Source of the DNA: an uncultured Anaerolineales bacterium
Lineage (GTDB): Bacteria; Chloroflexota; Anaerolineae; Anaerolineales; Villigracilaceae
Reading direction: 5' to 3'
DNA length: 8,425 nt
Assembly (NCBI GenBank): GCA_937928015.1
Contig: CALFXA010000103.1
Coordinates: 1-8,425, forward strand
Shown: positions 1-6,756 of the stretch, in pieces
Layout of the letters: each line of letters begins with the position of its first letter
How positions within the stretch are numbered: the stretch's first letter is position 1
Translations under genes and position numbers: made by a program
Notes under the pieces: generated by a model
Seen by the model: only the letters and a program-made list of their open reading frames with translations
Database searches by the model: none
What the model was told of the DNA's origin: nothing

Positions 1-180
1 GAAAAACTTGCTTCCCAACCAAATATGCATGAATTTACCAAACTATTAATTCCAAAGCTAATTCAGATTGCAAACGGTTCTCGTGATCGGGCGTTGGGGG
101 ATGATCCTGCGCTCAATTATGCGGATGCGGCAGAGGTGTTGTTTTTGATGGAGCGGTTGCCCCCCTCTGTCACTTCGTGA
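1..180 (+). CDS. 3' end of an unrecognised protein (partial, 59 codons)
   Basis: An open frame runs from the first base of the window to a TGA at 178-180. The visible C-terminus is hydrophilic to amphipathic. It contains RDRALGDDPALNYADAAEVL (about residues 30-49 of the fragment) and ends MERLPPSVTS. The acidic, alanine-rich 'DPALNYADAAEVLFLMERL' style of ending reminds me of the C-termini of large TPR/NB-ARC-like proteins from Chloroflexota, but this is a weak recollection and no domain is visible. The last residues (PPSVTS) and the stop codon are encoded by the repeat DNA that starts near 161, so the native protein may have ended differently before the repeat arrived. The reading frame is well supported by its continuity and sensible composition. 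The function is unknown. Confidence 0.5.
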   Translation, partial: EKLASQPNMHEFTKLLIPKLIQIANGSRDRALGDDPALNYADAAEVLFLMERLPPSVTS

Positions 181-182
181 CA
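168..182. repeat. Short hairpin at the left edge of the repeat patch
   Basis: TGTCAC (168-173) and GTGACA (177-182) are perfect 6-base arms around a TTC loop, flanked by C-rich tracts (CCCCCT before, TCTCCCCC after). The stop codon of the upstream gene lies in the right arm. From memory, similar C-tract plus TGTC..GACA plus CTCCCCC strings occur as interspersed repeats next to DUF559 genes in other bacteria; I cannot verify this here. It is probably the left boundary module of the element that continues at 184. Confidence 0.6.
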
Positions 183-183
183 T

Positions 184-224
184 CTCCCCCAAATGCGACG
201 GTGGTGCTGTCGAATTTGGGGGAG
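184..224. repeat. Palindromic hairpin, copy 1 (upstream of DUF559 gene)
   Basis: Left arm CTCCCCCAAATGCGAC (184-199) and right arm GTCGAATTTGGGGGAG (209-224) pair over 16 positions with one mismatch around a 9-base loop. There is no T-tract on either side, so it does not look like a classical intrinsic terminator, although it may slow transcription leaving the upstream gene. The same half-sites recur at 728-740 and 769-779, downstream of the nuclease gene, and the layout matches the hairpin at 294-334 (same arm length, same loop length). Confidence 0.85.
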
Positions 225-293
225 AACATGGAATTGAGATTTTTTATGAACACCGAAAATAGATCTAAAATTTTGATTTCAAGAGCAACAGTC
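225..293. other. AT-rich spacer between the two upstream hairpins
   Basis: These 69 bases are strikingly AT-rich compared with the rest of the window; the 60-base line starting at 241 has about 35% GC even though it includes the C-rich start of the next hairpin. No gene is visible. TAAAAT at 266-271 resembles a -10 element and could drive the DUF559 gene, but I find no convincing -35 at the right spacing, so the promoter reading is weak. Confidence 0.3.
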
Positions 294-334
294 CCTCCCC
301 AATTTCGACGGAGAACACGTCGAAATTGGGGAGG
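294..334. repeat. Perfect palindromic hairpin, copy 2 (abuts DUF559 ribosome binding site)
   Basis: CCTCCCCAATTTCGAC (294-309) and GTCGAAATTGGGGAGG (319-334) are perfectly complementary over 16 bases, with a 9-base loop GGAGAACAC. It lies in the 5' leader of the DUF559 gene, and the Shine-Dalgarno sequence AGGAGGG (337-343) begins two bases after the right arm. The first bases of the left arm (CCTCC) could pair either with the right arm or with the GGAGG of the ribosome binding site, so translational control is conceivable but inferred only. Confidence 0.88.
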
Positions 335-348
335 TTAGGAGGGGCAAT

Positions 349-702
349 ATGCCACGTCCACCCAGAAGCACACCCAAAATCATGCGCCGCGCCGCCGAAT
401 TGCGCTGCGCAGAAACGCCCGCCGAAGGAAAACTCTGGGCCTATTTGCGCGACAAAAAAGTCAGGGATGTTAAATTTAGGCGCCAGCATGCCATTGGAAA
501 CTACATCGTGGATTTTTGCGCGGTTCAGGAGAAACTCATCATCGAACTGGATGGCAGCCAGCATGTGGATCAGCACGAATATGACGTAGAGAGAACAGCA
601 TATCTCGAAGCGCAGGGCTACAGGGTGATCCGCTTTTGGAATGACCAGGTGATGAAGGATATTTCAGGGGTGGTTGGGGTGATCGAGGAGGCTTTGGGCT
701 AA
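349..702 (+). CDS. DUF559-family endonuclease-like protein (Vsr-like fold)
   Basis: This 117-residue protein matches the DUF559 family, small proteins with the restriction-endonuclease-like fold related to Vsr and PD-(D/E)XK nucleases. The family hallmarks are visible in order: TPAEGKLW (23-30, with the conserved Glu26), KFRRQHAIG (42-50), YIVDF (52-56, Asp55), LIIELDGSQH (63-72, Glu66, Asp68, His72), ERTAYLEAQGYRVIRFWN (81-98). Asp55, Glu66 and Asp68 are the likely metal-binding residues by analogy with the fold. Length is normal for a stand-alone member. The ATG at 349 is chosen because AGGAGGG at 337-343 precedes it by 5 bases. No signal peptide or membrane segment is seen, so it is presumably cytoplasmic. 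No partner gene (methylase, helicase, transposase) is present; the only consistent companions are the surrounding palindromes. The activity and biological role of most DUF559 proteins are unproven, so the nuclease call is from fold and motifs. Confidence 0.88.
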   Translation: MPRPPRSTPKIMRRAAELRCAETPAEGKLWAYLRDKKVRDVKFRRQHAIGNYIVDFCAVQEKLIIELDGSQHVDQHEYDVERTAYLEAQGYRVIRFWNDQVMKDISGVVGVIEEALG

Positions 703-727
703 AGCAGCCCCCGAGCCCCCTCCCAGC

Positions 728-783
728 CTCCCCTAAATGCCCTGACGGGTACGCGTGCGACAAGTGCATGTCGAATTTGCCCT
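728..783. repeat. Decayed copy of the upstream hairpin, downstream of the DUF559 gene
   Basis: CTCCCCTAAATGC (728-740) matches 12 of 13 bases of the left arm at 184-196, and TGTCGAATTTG (769-779) is identical to 208-218 at the loop/right-arm junction of copy 1. The two half-sites are 28 bases apart here instead of close together, and the right arm continues CCC where copy 1 has GGG, so long pairing is lost. An inner hairpin CGACA-AGTGCA-TGTCG remains around 758-773. Together with copy 1 this gives similar ends on both sides of the nuclease gene, about 540 bases apart. Confidence 0.65.
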
Positions 784-873
784 AAAGGATGCTCCGCACC
801 CCTTACAGGGTGCTTCGCGAGGGGAGGGGTCATTTCTTGTAACAAAGGGATGGTTTGCTAACAGGAGTATTCT
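784..873. other. Intergenic spacer with a small GC-rich hairpin
   Basis: No gene is visible. GCACCC (796-801) and GGGTGC (808-813) form a 6-base stem around CTTACA, followed by GCGAGGGGAGGGG (818-829), which resembles the reverse complement of the C-rich ends of the other palindromes. It is probably another worn fragment of the same repeat family. The remaining bases to 873 show nothing recognisable. Confidence 0.4.
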
Positions 874-1092
874 CCCCTCATTTTCGTCTCGCACGCTCTT
901 CCGAGGCGCAAATACTCATTCACCTCACCCCCATTTTTGTCTCAGTGCTTTTCCGAGGCGCAAATACTCATTCGCCTCACCCCCCATTTTCGTCTCGGTG
1001 CTTTTCCGAGGCGCAAATACTCATTCACCTCACCCCCCATTTTCGTCTCGCATGCTTTCGCGAGGCGCAAATGCTCAATTGTCTCACCCCCC
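874..1092. repeat. Tandem array of four 53/54-bp hairpin units
   Basis: Units start at the motif ATTTTCGTCTCG (or close variant) at 880, 933, 986 and 1039, with a fifth start at 1093, giving periods of 53, 53, 53 and 54. Units 2 and 3 differ at only 3 of 53 positions. Each unit is an imperfect inverted repeat: a 13-base arm such as ATTTTCGTCTCGG, a 7-8 base loop, and a 13-base arm such as CCGAGGCGCAAAT, then a 20-base linker (19 in unit 1) ending in a C-tract. Unit 3 closes its loop with G:C and unit 4 with C:G. The arms share the C-tract plus ATTTCG pattern of the hairpins upstream of the DUF559 gene. The array lies between convergent genes (DUF559 on + and mfd on -). All three + strand frames are open across parts of it only because the period is not a multiple of three; no real protein is encoded. 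Confidence 0.88.
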
Positions 1093-1132
1093 ATTTTCGT
1101 CACGCTGTTTTTCGCGTGACGAAAATGGGGGG
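1087..1132. repeat. Perfect 19-bp palindrome closing the array
   Basis: CCCCCCATTTTCGTCACGC (1087-1105) and GCGTGACGAAAATGGGGGG (1114-1132) are fully complementary, with the 8-base loop TGTTTTTC. It begins as a fifth array unit but its right arm is the exact complement of the left rather than the diverged version of units 1-4. It ends 11 bases before the mfd stop codon (1144-1146 on the minus strand). It could serve as a transcription barrier for the minus-strand operon, but no T-run follows on that strand, so a terminator role is only plausible. Confidence 0.88.
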
Positions 1133-1143
1133 CAGGGGGGCTA

Positions 1144-4100
1144 TTACCCAGCCAGGCGCTCCAAAACCTCCAGCAATTTGACCATCCAGGCCTCGTCCTT
1201 GTCGAAGGTGACCCAATAGGCGGACTTGCCGCCGCGCACCCCAGGCATGAAGTCGACCAGGCGGCGCGGCTCGGACCCTTCGGCGGGCGTCGGGAAACGC
1301 AGCGACACCTGCCCCCCTTCCCAACTGACAGCGGTCAGCCCGATGCTTTCGGCGCGCAGTTTGACGCGCATCTGATAGAACAGGTTCTGTACCATCTCGG
1401 GCAGGTTGCCGAAGCGGTCGCGGAACTCGGAAGCCAGCGCGTCGATCTCGGTCTCGTCGCGCAGGTCGGCAATGCGGCGATAGAGGCGCAGGCGCAGGTC
1501 CTGGTCGGGGATGTAGTTGGAAGGGATGCCGACCGCCAGAGGTAGGTCCACATTGACGGGCATGGCGATGGGTTGCAGGTTGAAGGTTGCCAGGCCCTGC
1601 CCTGCGACCAACGGGAGTGTCGAAGGGTTCGAACCTGTTGACTTGTCAACGGCCCTCAAGCGTCTGACCGCATCTGACAATAAACGCGTGTAAAGGTGGA
1701 AACCCACATCTTGAATGAAGCCGTGTTGACGCACGCCGAGCAATTCGCCCGCGCCGCGGATCTCCAGATCGCGCATGGCGATGGAGTAACCCGCACCAAG
1801 CTGCGTGTTCTCGGCGATGACCTCAAGGCGCTGCTGACCTTCCTGGGTGGGCGTCATCTTGTTATGGCGGAAGAAGTAGGCGTAGGCGCGCATCGCGCCG
1901 CGTCCGACGCGTCCGCGCAGTTGATAGAGTTGGGCCAGGCCGAAGGTGTCGGCGCGGTCGACGATCAACGTGTTGGCGTTGGGAATGTCGAGGCCCGACT
2001 CGATGATGGTGGTCGAGAGCAGGATGTCGATGACGCCCGTATTGAAGCGATGCATGACCGCCGACAGCGCGCCCTCGGGCATTTGTCCGTGACCGATGTC
2101 GATGCGCGCTTCGGGGACCAGCTTCTCCAGATGCAGGCGCATCGCGTCGATGGTCTGCACGCGGTTGTGGACGAAGAAGACCTGTCCGCCGCGTTCGAGT
2201 TCACGCAGGATGGCCTGCCGCACCAGCTTGGGCGAATACGGTCCGACGTGCGTGACGATGGGCAGGCGTTCCTCGGGCGGCGTGTTCAGGTTCGAGATGT
2301 CGCGCACGCCTGTCAGCGCCATGTAGAGCGTACGCGGGATAGGCGTGGCCGTCAGGGTCAGCACATCCACTTCAGTGCGCAGCTGCTTGAGATGTTCCTT
2401 GTGCGCCACACCGAAGCGCTGTTCCTCGTCAATGATGACTAGGCCCAGGTCTTTGAACTCCACGTCGGACGAGATTAGGCGGTGGGTGCCGATGATGATG
2501 TCCACCTCGCCCATCGCCAGCGCGAACAGAATCTCGGTCTGCTCGCGCGGGGTGCGGAAGCGCGAGAGCATTTCCACTTTGACGGGAAACGCCGCCAGCC
2601 GCTGCGTGAAGGTCTCGAAATGCTGCTGCGCCAGCACCGTGGTCGGCACCAAAATGGCGACTTGCTTGCCGTCCATTACGGCCTTGAAGGCGGCGCGCAG
2701 CGCGACCTCGGTCTTGCCGTAGCCCACGTCACCGCACAGCAGGCGGTCCATCGGGCGCGGATTTTCCATGTCGCGTTTGATGTCGGTCAGCGCGCGGATC
2801 TGGTCGTCGGTTTCGACGTAGGGGAACGAATCTTCCAACTCGCGCTGCCAGACGGAATCGGGCGCAAAGGAATACCCCACCGACACCTGCCTCCGCGCGT
2901 AGAGGTCGAGCAGGTCCTCGGCCACTTTCTGCACCGCCTCGGTGACGCGCGCCTTCTTCTCGGCCCAAGCCTGTCCGCCGAGATGGTCGAGCGCGGGCAT
3001 GCCGCCGTCTGCGCCGATGTAACGGGTGAGACGGTCCGCCTGATGGACGGGCACATACAACGTGTCGCTCTTGTCATACTCGACCGCCAGGAACTCGCGC
3101 TCATGACCTTCGAGCTGACGCTGCACCAGCCCGACGAATCGCCCCACCCCGTGATCCACATGGACGACGTGATCGCCAGGCTGCAAGTCGGCATACAGCG
3201 TCTCGGGCGCTTCCGCCGCGGGCCGCTGACGGGTACGCGGCTGCGGCCGCTCCCAACCGAAGACCTCCGAGTCGGTAATGAGATATAAATCACCGAGTTG
3301 CCAGCCTTCGGAGAGAGATGCCTCCACAAATTTTGGATTGTCGCCTGGCTCGGGTCGGGCATCGCGTTGCTTCCACAAATCCTCCAGACGCGAGCGCTGA
3401 CGCGAGACGATCACAACCTGCTTCTCGGCCTCGACCAGCCCCGCCAGATAATCTTCGAAGCTCTTGAGTCGACCTGCAAACCGTTCGATGTGTTGGAAGG
3501 AATCAGCCAGCGCCGTCGGCATCTCTTCGATGGTCGCGTCGCTGGGGCGTCCCAGTTCGAGCACGGGGCGGCCATGCAGGCTGTCGTACAGCTCGGACCA
3601 GGTCAGATAAGGAACAGGGAAGTCGGCAGGCAGAACGCCTTCCGCGATACTCTCGCCCTTGAAGCGCACGGCCTGAGTCTCGACCTCGTCGGCCATCGTC
3701 TCGACCAGGCCGCGGTCATCGATCAGCACCAGCGACTTGCTCGGCAGATAATCCAGCAGGCTGGCGGGCACGCCGTGTAAGAGCGGAATATGAAATTCGG
3801 ACACCTGGGCGTCGGGATTGGTCGGGTCGGATTTCGAAGCATCCAGAAGCGGATTCTCGTCCGTCACGATGTACTCGCGCGCAGGCGTGACCAGCACCGC
3901 CTCCAGCTTCTCGACCGTGCGCTGGGTGGCGGGATCGAAGCGGCGGATGGTGTCGATCTCGTCGCCGAAGAAATCGAGACGCACGGGGTGGACTTCGGTC
4001 AGCGGCCAGATGTCGAGCAGGCCGCCGCGATGGGAGAACTGTCCAGGCTCAAGCACGGTGTTGACGCGCTGATAGCCGATCTCATCCCAGGAACGCAGCA

Positions 4101-4578
4101 ACGCGTCGGGCTGGATGCGCTGTCCCGTGCTGATCTTCTTACAGGCCTTGAGATAATCGCGGCGCGGCAGGGTGCGCGTCATCAAGGCGCGCACCGAAGC
4201 GACGATGACGGGCGCGGTCTCGGCCTTCTGGGTAAAGGGTAAATGGTAATTGGCCAGCGCAGTCAGGGCTTGTAAACGTTCGCGGCGCGTGGTCACGCCC
4301 CAGGCGGCCTGCTCATAGAAGAGCGGATTCGGCTCCGCGAACAGATAGCGCGGCGACTTGAGCCAGAATCCCAGCTCGTCGAACATCGCCAGCGCATGAT
4401 CAGCGCGGTCGGTGACCAACACGATGGGCTGGTTCAAGTCCGCGTGCAGGGCGGCCAGCACGGGCAGCCGCGCCGAGCGATGCAGGCTGAGCGCGGGCGT
4501 GGACCTACCCGACTGGGCATCCGTCAACAAGGATTTATATGGAGACAGGTTTCGAATCGATTCAAGGAGTGTGCGCAT
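1144..4578 (-). CDS. mfd: Transcription-repair coupling factor Mfd
   Basis: Mfd is an ATP-driven DNA translocase that pushes RNA polymerase stalled at lesions off the DNA and recruits UvrA for nucleotide excision repair. The 1144-residue length matches the family (E. coli about 1148). The order of domains is complete: a UvrB-like N-terminal module with GQFSHRGG (179-186) and FFGDEID (203-209); the CarD-like RNA polymerase interaction domain starting [18 protein letters not shown] (from 464); RecG-like helicase motor with Walker A GDVGYGKT (616-623), DEEQ box (717-720), TATP (743-746) and QLRGRVGR (886-893); then the TRG region [12 protein letters not shown] (942-953) and a C-terminal D7-type domain to the end. 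No key motor residue is missing. The ATG at 4578 gives a normal N-terminus but has no Shine-Dalgarno sequence. It starts 22 bases after the methyltransferase stop and is the last gene of the minus-strand set. Confidence 0.97.
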   Translation of the reverse strand: MRTLLESIRNLSPYKSLLTDAQSGRSTPALSLHRSARLPVLAALHADLNQPIVLVTDRADHALAMFDELGFWLKSPRYLFAEPNPLFYEQAAWGVTTRRERLQALTALANYHLPFTQKAETAPVIVASVRALMTRTLPRRDYLKACKKISTGQRIQPDALLRSWDEIGYQRVNTVLEPGQFSHRGGLLDIWPLTEVHPVRLDFFGDEIDTIRRFDPATQRTVEKLEAVLVTPAREYIVTDENPLLDASKSDPTNPDAQVSEFHIPLLHGVPASLLDYLPSKSLVLIDDRGLVETMADEVETQAVRFKGESIAEGVLPADFPVPYLTWSELYDSLHGRPVLELGRPSDATIEEMPTALADSFQHIERFAGRLKSFEDYLAGLVEAEKQVVIVSRQRSRLEDLWKQRDARPEPGDNPKFVEASLSEGWQLGDLYLITDSEVFGWERPQPRTRQRPAAEAPETLYADLQPGDHVVHVDHGVGRFVGLVQRQLEGHEREFLAVEYDKSDTLYVPVHQADRLTRYIGADGGMPALDHLGGQAWAEKKARVTEAVQKVAEDLLDLYARRQVSVGYSFAPDSVWQRELEDSFPYVETDDQIRALTDIKRDMENPRPMDRLLCGDVGYGKTEVALRAAFKAVMDGKQVAILVPTTVLAQQHFETFTQRLAAFPVKVEMLSRFRTPREQTEILFALAMGEVDIIIGTHRLISSDVEFKDLGLVIIDEEQRFGVAHKEHLKQLRTEVDVLTLTATPIPRTLYMALTGVRDISNLNTPPEERLPIVTHVGPYSPKLVRQAILRELERGGQVFFVHNRVQTIDAMRLHLEKLVPEARIDIGHGQMPEGALSAVMHRFNTGVIDILLSTTIIESGLDIPNANTLIVDRADTFGLAQLYQLRGRVGRGAMRAYAYFFRHNKMTPTQEGQQRLEVIAENTQLGAGYSIAMRDLEIRGAGELLGVRQHGFIQDVGFHLYTRLLSDAVRRLRAVDKSTGSNPSTLPLVAGQGLATFNLQPIAMPVNVDLPLAVGIPSNYIPDQDLRLRLYRRIADLRDETEIDALASEFRDRFGNLPEMVQNLFYQMRVKLRAESIGLTAVSWEGGQVSLRFPTPAEGSEPRRLVDFMPGVRGGKSAYWVTFDKDEAWMVKLLEVLERLAG

Positions 4579-4600
4579 GGAATTTTATAGAAGTATGTTA

Positions 4601-5350
4601 TCAAGGCGTAACGCGGCCGAGAAGCAATTCGGTTTCGCCAGAAGATTTCACAATACCCATTTGGCTTAATGAATCGAAAACTCTCATCGCTGCCATTTTG
4701 AATTCATCGAATTGTCGATCAGTCTCATCTGGAATCAAAGCGGAAGACATAAGGGAATCCAGAAACTGTTCCCAAGTCAAGGAGAAATCAAAAACAAACA
4801 ACATTTTTTGGAAATCCTCATTCCCATAATAAAAGTTCATTGGTGGACGGGAAATGAGCCTGGATGGTTCTGGCTTCGAAAACCTTTCGAAAAGCGTTCC
4901 AACTTCCTTTCCATAAACAGCATCCGTGCCGTAATTGCGCAAGATCGCCAACCAGCCCGAAGGCTTTAAGATCCGCAAGAATTCCTTCCGTGCTCCCTCA
5001 GGCTCGAACCAGTGAATCGCCTGCCCAACCGTGATCAAATCCACGGAAGCGGACAGCAAGGTTGTTTCTTCCGCACTGGCAGCCAGCACCTGACAGGTTG
5101 ATTTTCCTTTAAAAGCCTTCTCGGCCAGCGCCCGCATTTCCTTTTCCGGCTCGATCATGTGGACCATGTCTACTTTGTCTACAAAGTGCTTTGCAACAAA
5201 CCCAGGCCCTGCACCAATATCAGCTACGACTGTTTGGGGAGAAATGCCAGTCACATTCCATATCGCAGCAATGGCCTCCGCAGAATAATCCCAACGATAT
5301 TTTGCGTAATATTCAGCCTTGGAAGTGTAAAGACTGCTCACACTGTACAC
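4601..5350 (-). CDS. Class I SAM-dependent methyltransferase
   Basis: This 249-residue cytoplasmic protein has the Rossmann-type methyltransferase signature: motif I VVADIGAGPGFVAKHF (41-56), the acidic ribose-binding residue in MIEPEKEM (Glu67), a motif II region ending VDLITVGQAIHWFEPE (about 104-119), and the post-motif ARKEFLRILKPSGWLAIL. This is the Methyltransf_11/UbiE-like type; the QAIHWF form is common in small-molecule methyltransferases, but the substrate cannot be told. The frame opens with GTG at 5350; another GTG three codons later is possible, and there is only a weak AGAAAG upstream. It lies 18 bases after pth and 22 before mfd, so it is co-transcribed. Its 3' half is much lower in GC than its neighbours (three 60-base lines counted at 38-42%, against 73% in an mfd line and 78% in a pth line), which suggests a later arrival by transfer. 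Confidence 0.85.
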   Translation of the reverse strand: MYSVSSLYTSKAEYYAKYRWDYSAEAIAAIWNVTGISPQTVVADIGAGPGFVAKHFVDKVDMVHMIEPEKEMRALAEKAFKGKSTCQVLAASAEETTLLSASVDLITVGQAIHWFEPEGARKEFLRILKPSGWLAILRNYGTDAVYGKEVGTLFERFSKPEPSRLISRPPMNFYYGNEDFQKMLFVFDFSLTWEQFLDSLMSSALIPDETDRQFDEFKMAAMRVFDSLSQMGIVKSSGETELLLGRVTP

Positions 5351-5368
5351 ACTTTCTGAATGGTATTG

Positions 5369-5953
5369 CTAGTCGATTGCCGAACCGTTGAACTTATTCA
5401 TGGACGCATTCAGCCCCTTGACCACGAACTCCAGCGCGGCGTCGGCGGCGTGGTCGAGGACATCAGACAGGAGTTTGACCTCGTCTTTCGAGAAATCCTG
5501 CAGCACATAAGCGGCTGGGTCCATGCGGCCAGGCGGACGGCCGATGCCGATACGCAGGCGCGGAAAGTCTCTCGTGCCGAGGCGCTCGATGGTGGAGGCC
5601 ATGCCGCGCTGTCCGCCCGCGCCGCCCGAGGCGCGAATGCGAATGGTGCCGAACGGGATGTCGAGGTCGTCGGAGAGTACCATCAGGTTGGTGAGCGGGA
5701 CCTTGTAGAAGTGCGCCAGTCCCTGCACGGATTGACCCGAGAGGTTCATGAAGGTCTGCGGCTTGGCGAGGATCAGCTTGCGTTCTTCGTGCGTCGCCGT
5801 GACAACGATGGCCTTGGACTGCAACTTCATGCCGCGTGCGTTCAGGCGCACAACCAGACGGTCAATGACCATGAAGCCGACGTTGTGACGGTTGTCTTTG
5901 TATTCACGGCCAGGGTTGCCCAGGCCGACGAGGAGGAAGGGATCGATTGCCAT
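5369..5953 (-). CDS. pth: Peptidyl-tRNA hydrolase
   Basis: Pth cleaves the ester bond of peptidyl-tRNAs that drop off the ribosome, freeing tRNA for reuse; it acts in the cytoplasm and is essential in many bacteria. The 194-residue length is typical. Family motifs are clear: LLVGLGNPGREY (7-18, Asn13), NRHNVGF (21-27, with the catalytic His23), KPQTFMNLSG (64-73, Asn70), SDDLDIPFG (94-102, Asp95/Asp96/Asp98), and GGAGGQRGM (110-118) followed by RLRIGIGRPPG. In E. coli the corresponding loop reads GGHNG, with the Asn involved in tRNA contact; here it is GGQRG, a variation worth noting. The start is the ATG at 5953, 34 bases downstream of the membrane protein gene, without an evident ribosome binding site. 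Pth next to mfd is a common bacterial pairing, interrupted here by one gene. Confidence 0.96.
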   Translation of the reverse strand: MAIDPFLLVGLGNPGREYKDNRHNVGFMVIDRLVVRLNARGMKLQSKAIVVTATHEERKLILAKPQTFMNLSGQSVQGLAHFYKVPLTNLMVLSDDLDIPFGTIRIRASGGAGGQRGMASTIERLGTRDFPRLRIGIGRPPGRMDPAAYVLQDFSKDEVKLLSDVLDHAADAALEFVVKGLNASMNKFNGSAID

Positions 5954-5987
5954 GTGTGTTGTCGAGTATCAGGGGGTGGATGTCAGA

Positions 5988-6626
5988 TTAGTTGCGGCGG
6001 AGACGGAGGAAGAGTCCCAGTACGACGAACAGAGCCAGAGCCAATAGCGCACCGCGCATGAGGTAGAAGTTGATCTGGTCCACGCGGAGGGCGGCAGGGT
6101 TGGCGGGCAACGGCGCGGGCGTGGGTCCGCTGGGGGAAACGGGAACAGGCGTAGCCGTCGGCTCGGGCGCGGATTCGACCACCAGCGGCGCCTCTTCCGT
6201 AAAAGCAGGAATCTCTTCCGCAGGTTGGATAGTCGCAATCGTAGGCGTGGAGGTCGAGGTGGCGGGCGGAGCGCTGTTCCGTACCTGCAAACCCGTCACG
6301 GTGAAATCCTGGAAGGTGCCATCCTGCGAGTAGACACGCAGGCGTAGGCTGTATTCGCCGTCGCTGATTTGGGTCGTGTCCCAGGCGGCCAGGGTGGACT
6401 CCTGCACGGGCTGGGTCAGCCGCGCGAGCGGAAACCAGGTGCCCGTCGGGTCGGCGGCGTAGGCGAAGGTCAGTTCGGCGGAGGCGAAGTTGGGCGCATC
6501 CGCTGTGCCGATGACGGAGACCTGCCCGCTCAGGGTCTGGCCCGCCACGGGTGCGGAAATGGCAGGAGCGCCCTGCTGCAGGGCAAAGACCAGCAAAAAG
6601 GCCTGAAGAACGCTGAAGAGTCGCAT
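5988..6626 (-). CDS. Secreted Ig-like protein with Pro/Thr linker and C-terminal membrane anchor
   Basis: This is a protein of unknown function with a clear layout (numbering from the ATG at 6626, 212 residues). A signal peptide lies at about 1-24 (MR, then hydrophobic LFSVLQAFLLVFAL, then small residues). A predicted beta-sandwich domain covers about 25-117 and includes GQVSVIGTADAPNF and WDTTQISDGEYSLRLRVY, a pattern seen in Ig-like extracellular domains. A Pro/Thr/Ala-rich linker spans about 118-180. A single transmembrane helix at about 192-207 is followed by LRLRRN, so the bulk lies outside the cell. The frame extends to a GTG at 6650, but that codon falls inside the spacer of the predicted promoter (6641-6669), which favours the ATG at 6626. 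It is the first gene of the minus-strand set leading into pth. Similar small anchored proteins are common in Chloroflexota; no enzymatic motif is visible. Confidence 0.72.
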   Translation of the reverse strand: MRLFSVLQAFLLVFALQQGAPAISAPVAGQTLSGQVSVIGTADAPNFASAELTFAYAADPTGTWFPLARLTQPVQESTLAAWDTTQISDGEYSLRLRVYSQDGTFQDFTVTGLQVRNSAPPATSTSTPTIATIQPAEEIPAFTEEAPLVVESAPEPTATPVPVSPSGPTPAPLPANPAALRVDQINFYLMRGALLALALFVVLGLFLRLRRN

Positions 6627-6640
6627 AGGTCGAACAGGCA

Positions 6641-6669
6641 AGTCTATCACGAAGGAAAAGGCGGGTCAA
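6641..6669 (-). promoter_or_regulatory. Predicted sigma-70-type promoter of the minus-strand operon
   Basis: Read on the minus strand, TTGACC (6669-6664, five of six to TTGACA) is followed after exactly 17 bases by TAGACT (6646-6641, four of six to TATAAT). The -10 box ends 14 bases before the ATG at 6626, so transcription would start only a few bases upstream of the start codon, giving a very short leader. This fits the lack of a Shine-Dalgarno sequence there. Confidence 0.5.
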
Positions 6670-6756
6670 CTTTTTCGGGTTTGGCAATGGAAATGCTTCC
6701 GAAGTCCGTCTGGACTATGGTAAACTAAGACAGAAATCTTCCCAGGAGACCGTTTT

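Noticed and set aside
265..576. Minus-strand frame of 103 codons
   Set aside because: It is antisense to the DUF559 gene and reads through the hairpin; no recognisable domain.
874..1132. CRISPR array
   Set aside because: The units are contiguous and near-identical over their whole 53-bp length, with no unique spacers and no cas genes nearby.
161..1136. Insertion sequence with transposase
   Set aside because: No transposase or integrase frame is present and no clear target-site duplication was found; the palindromes and the DUF559 gene are the only components.
755..1219. Overlapping + strand open frames across the repeat array (755-1219, 855-1181, 937-1119)
   Set aside because: All read the same repeated peptide in rotating frames because the 53-bp period is not a multiple of three. 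They have no domain and no ribosome binding site, and the longest runs into the mfd gene on the other strand.
1696..2442. Long + strand open frame of 248 codons, and others at 2482-3288 and 3298-3780
   Set aside because: They are antisense to mfd, an intact gene with all its motifs; long antisense frames are expected in GC-rich DNA, and their translations show no family resemblance.
5360..6061. + strand frame of 233 codons
   Set aside because: It is the antisense shadow of pth, whose catalytic motifs are complete on the minus strand.
6627..6650. Upstream GTG start (6650) for the membrane protein
   Set aside because: It lies within the predicted promoter spacer and places extra residues before a good signal peptide; the ATG at 6626 fits better.
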